DNA of 7,102 nucleotides, from NCBI GenBank assembly GCA_021107975.1, contig JAIORT010000633.1, forward strand, positions 1-7,102, written 5' to 3'. Origin of the DNA: Bacteroidales bacterium. GTDB taxonomy: Bacteria > Bacteroidota > Bacteroidia > Bacteroidales > JAADJA01. This document shows positions 6,116 to 7,102 of the stretch, in pieces; positions within the stretch are counted from its first letter, which is position 1; the number at the start of each line of letters is the position of its first letter. A program made the position numbers and the translations under genes. The notes below the pieces were generated by a model. The model saw nothing but the letters and a program-made list of their open reading frames with translations, did no database searches and was not told the DNA's origin.

Positions 6116-7102
6116 AAAAAATTTTACATATAGCTATAGACGAAAAATTTATTGAAAGTGCTAATTGGCAGTTTGAAAAAATATATCCCGGATCGAATAA
6201 GTTCTATATTATTATTCCTGATGTAGAAAATTATAAATTTAAACATATAAAAACACATACTAACTTCGAAATACTATCAAATAATAAACAATCTTCAAAA
6301 TTAATTTTAGATCAAATAGATGAGTATGATTTAGTTGTTTTACATAATCTTGACTATTTCAAGAGCCAGATAGTTAATAAATCGAATAAAAAGATTAAAT
6401 TTCTGTGGTTATTTTGGGGTTTTGAGATTTATAATGAGCATAAATATTTTTCAAAAAAAATATATGGGGATTTAACCAAAAAAAAGTTTATCGATTTTAA
6501 GTTGAAAAACATAAAACATGAATTAATACGGAAATATTATGAATTCATAGAATTTTCTATATATCGAAAGTTCATGAAATTTAAAGCTGTTAAAAGGATA
6601 AATTATTTTAGTTCATCTGTAAAAGAAGAATTTGATTTAATGAAAAACCTGAACATAATACCTTCGGAATACATTAGATTTTCATATTATCCATTAGAGT
6701 TTATAATAAAAAATCATGAAGATATATACGTTTCAGGAAACAACATCCTTCTTGGTAACTCTGCTTATGCATCTAATAATCATTTAGAAGCATTTGAAAT
6801 ATTAAAAAAAATTAATTTACAAAACAGAAAAATTATTGTACCTTTAAGTTATGGTGATGAAGATTATGCAAAGGAAATTAAAACAAAAGGAGATATTATT
6901 TTTAGAAATCAATTCGTGCCGTTAACTGAATTTTTTTCTTTAACTGAATATAACAATATTATTCAAAGCTGTGATGTATTAATTATAAACACTTACAGGC
7001 AACAGGCTATTGGAAATATAGTAGCTATGATATGGATGGGTGCTAAAGTCTATTTAGATGAGCGAAATATAGTTTATCATTACCTGAAAAGGATTGGTTG
7101 TT
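6112..7102 (+). CDS. wecF: WecF-like TDP-Fuc4NAc:lipid-linked acceptor Fuc4NAc transferase (GT56, 3' partial)
   Basis: Expected to transfer Fuc4NAc from dTDP-Fuc4NAc to an undecaprenyl-PP-linked acceptor at the inner membrane; in E. coli the acceptor is ManNAcA-GlcNAc-PP-Und (ECA lipid II). The frame is open to the right edge: 330 codons plus one base, against about 359 residues for E. coli WecF, so only a short C-terminal end is missing. Family landmarks are FLWLFWGFEIYN at 97-108 (FWHIWGADLYE in E. coli), ILLGNSAYASNNH at 212-224 (ILVGNSGDRSNEH), KIIVPLSYGDEDYAKEI at 240-256, LTEYNNIIQSCDVLI at 277-291 and TYRQQAIGNI at 294-303 (ARQQGIGTL). E. coli strings are from memory. The N-terminal third is more divergent. 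ATG 6112 aligns with the E. coli start; upstream in-frame codons are open to 6007 with a GTG at 6043, a less likely start. Its position after wecD and wecE confirms a Fuc4NAc pathway. Confidence 0.9.
   Translation, partial: MKKILHIAIDEKFIESANWQFEKIYPGSNKFYIIIPDVENYKFKHIKTHTNFEILSNNKQSSKLILDQIDEYDLVVLHNLDYFKSQIVNKSNKKIKFLWLFWGFEIYNEHKYFSKKIYGDLTKKKFIDFKLKNIKHELIRKYYEFIEFSIYRKFMKFKAVKRINYFSSSVKEEFDLMKNLNIIPSEYIRFSYYPLEFIIKNHEDIYVSGNNILLGNSAYASNNHLEAFEILKKINLQNRKIIVPLSYGDEDYAKEIKTKGDIIFRNQFVPLTEFFSLTEYNNIIQSCDVLIINTYRQQAIGNIVAMIWMGAKVYLDERNIVYHYLKRIGC

Noticed and set aside
1..7102. CRISPR arrays, tRNA or rRNA genes, insertion sequences, attachment sites
   Set aside because: I looked for regularly spaced repeats, terminal inverted repeats, transposase motifs and conserved RNA sequence on both strands and saw none.

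Overview
The window is a slice of a Wzx/Wzy-type surface polysaccharide (capsule, exopolysaccharide or O-antigen-like) biosynthesis locus with every gene on the + strand. The DNA is strongly AT-rich (roughly 70% by eye). Starts mostly lack Shine-Dalgarno sequences, and the first gene encodes a fused Wzz/BY-kinase whose Walker A' reads LLLGFDLRRP. Together these suggest a member of the Bacteroidota. This placement is inference from style; the window holds no taxonomic marker gene.

Layout: (1) 1-1735 is the 3' part of a Wzc-type chain-length regulator/tyrosine autokinase, cut by the left edge. (2) A 119-bp AT-only-looking spacer follows. (3) 1855-2613 encodes a membrane-anchored class I SAM methyltransferase-like protein. 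(4) 2655-4082 encodes a WzxC/TuaB-type flippase that starts with GTG. (5) 4142-4837, 4844-5977 and 6112-7102 encode homologues of WecD, WecE and WecF, in that order. WecF is cut by the right edge. (6) Between wecE and wecF lies a 134-bp gap with a higher GC patch, a hairpin and a 45-codon ORF that fills the gap exactly.

The genes read as one pathway. WecE aminates dTDP-4-keto-6-deoxy-glucose to dTDP-Fuc4N, WecD acetylates it to dTDP-Fuc4NAc, and WecF transfers Fuc4NAc to an undecaprenyl-PP-linked acceptor. The flippase would carry the finished unit across the inner membrane, and the Wzc protein would control polymerisation and export. The methyltransferase may modify the glycan, but its substrate cannot be read from sequence. 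This trio is the Fuc4NAc module of enterobacterial common antigen (ECA). Here it sits next to a capsule-type Wzc and a PST flippase, which suggests a non-ECA polymer containing Fuc4NAc. No polymerase, rmlA/rmlB, wecB/wecC or wecG is in the window.

Nothing here is a wholly new system. The points most worth following are the ECA-like Fuc4NAc module in this setting and the unexplained wecE-wecF gap.
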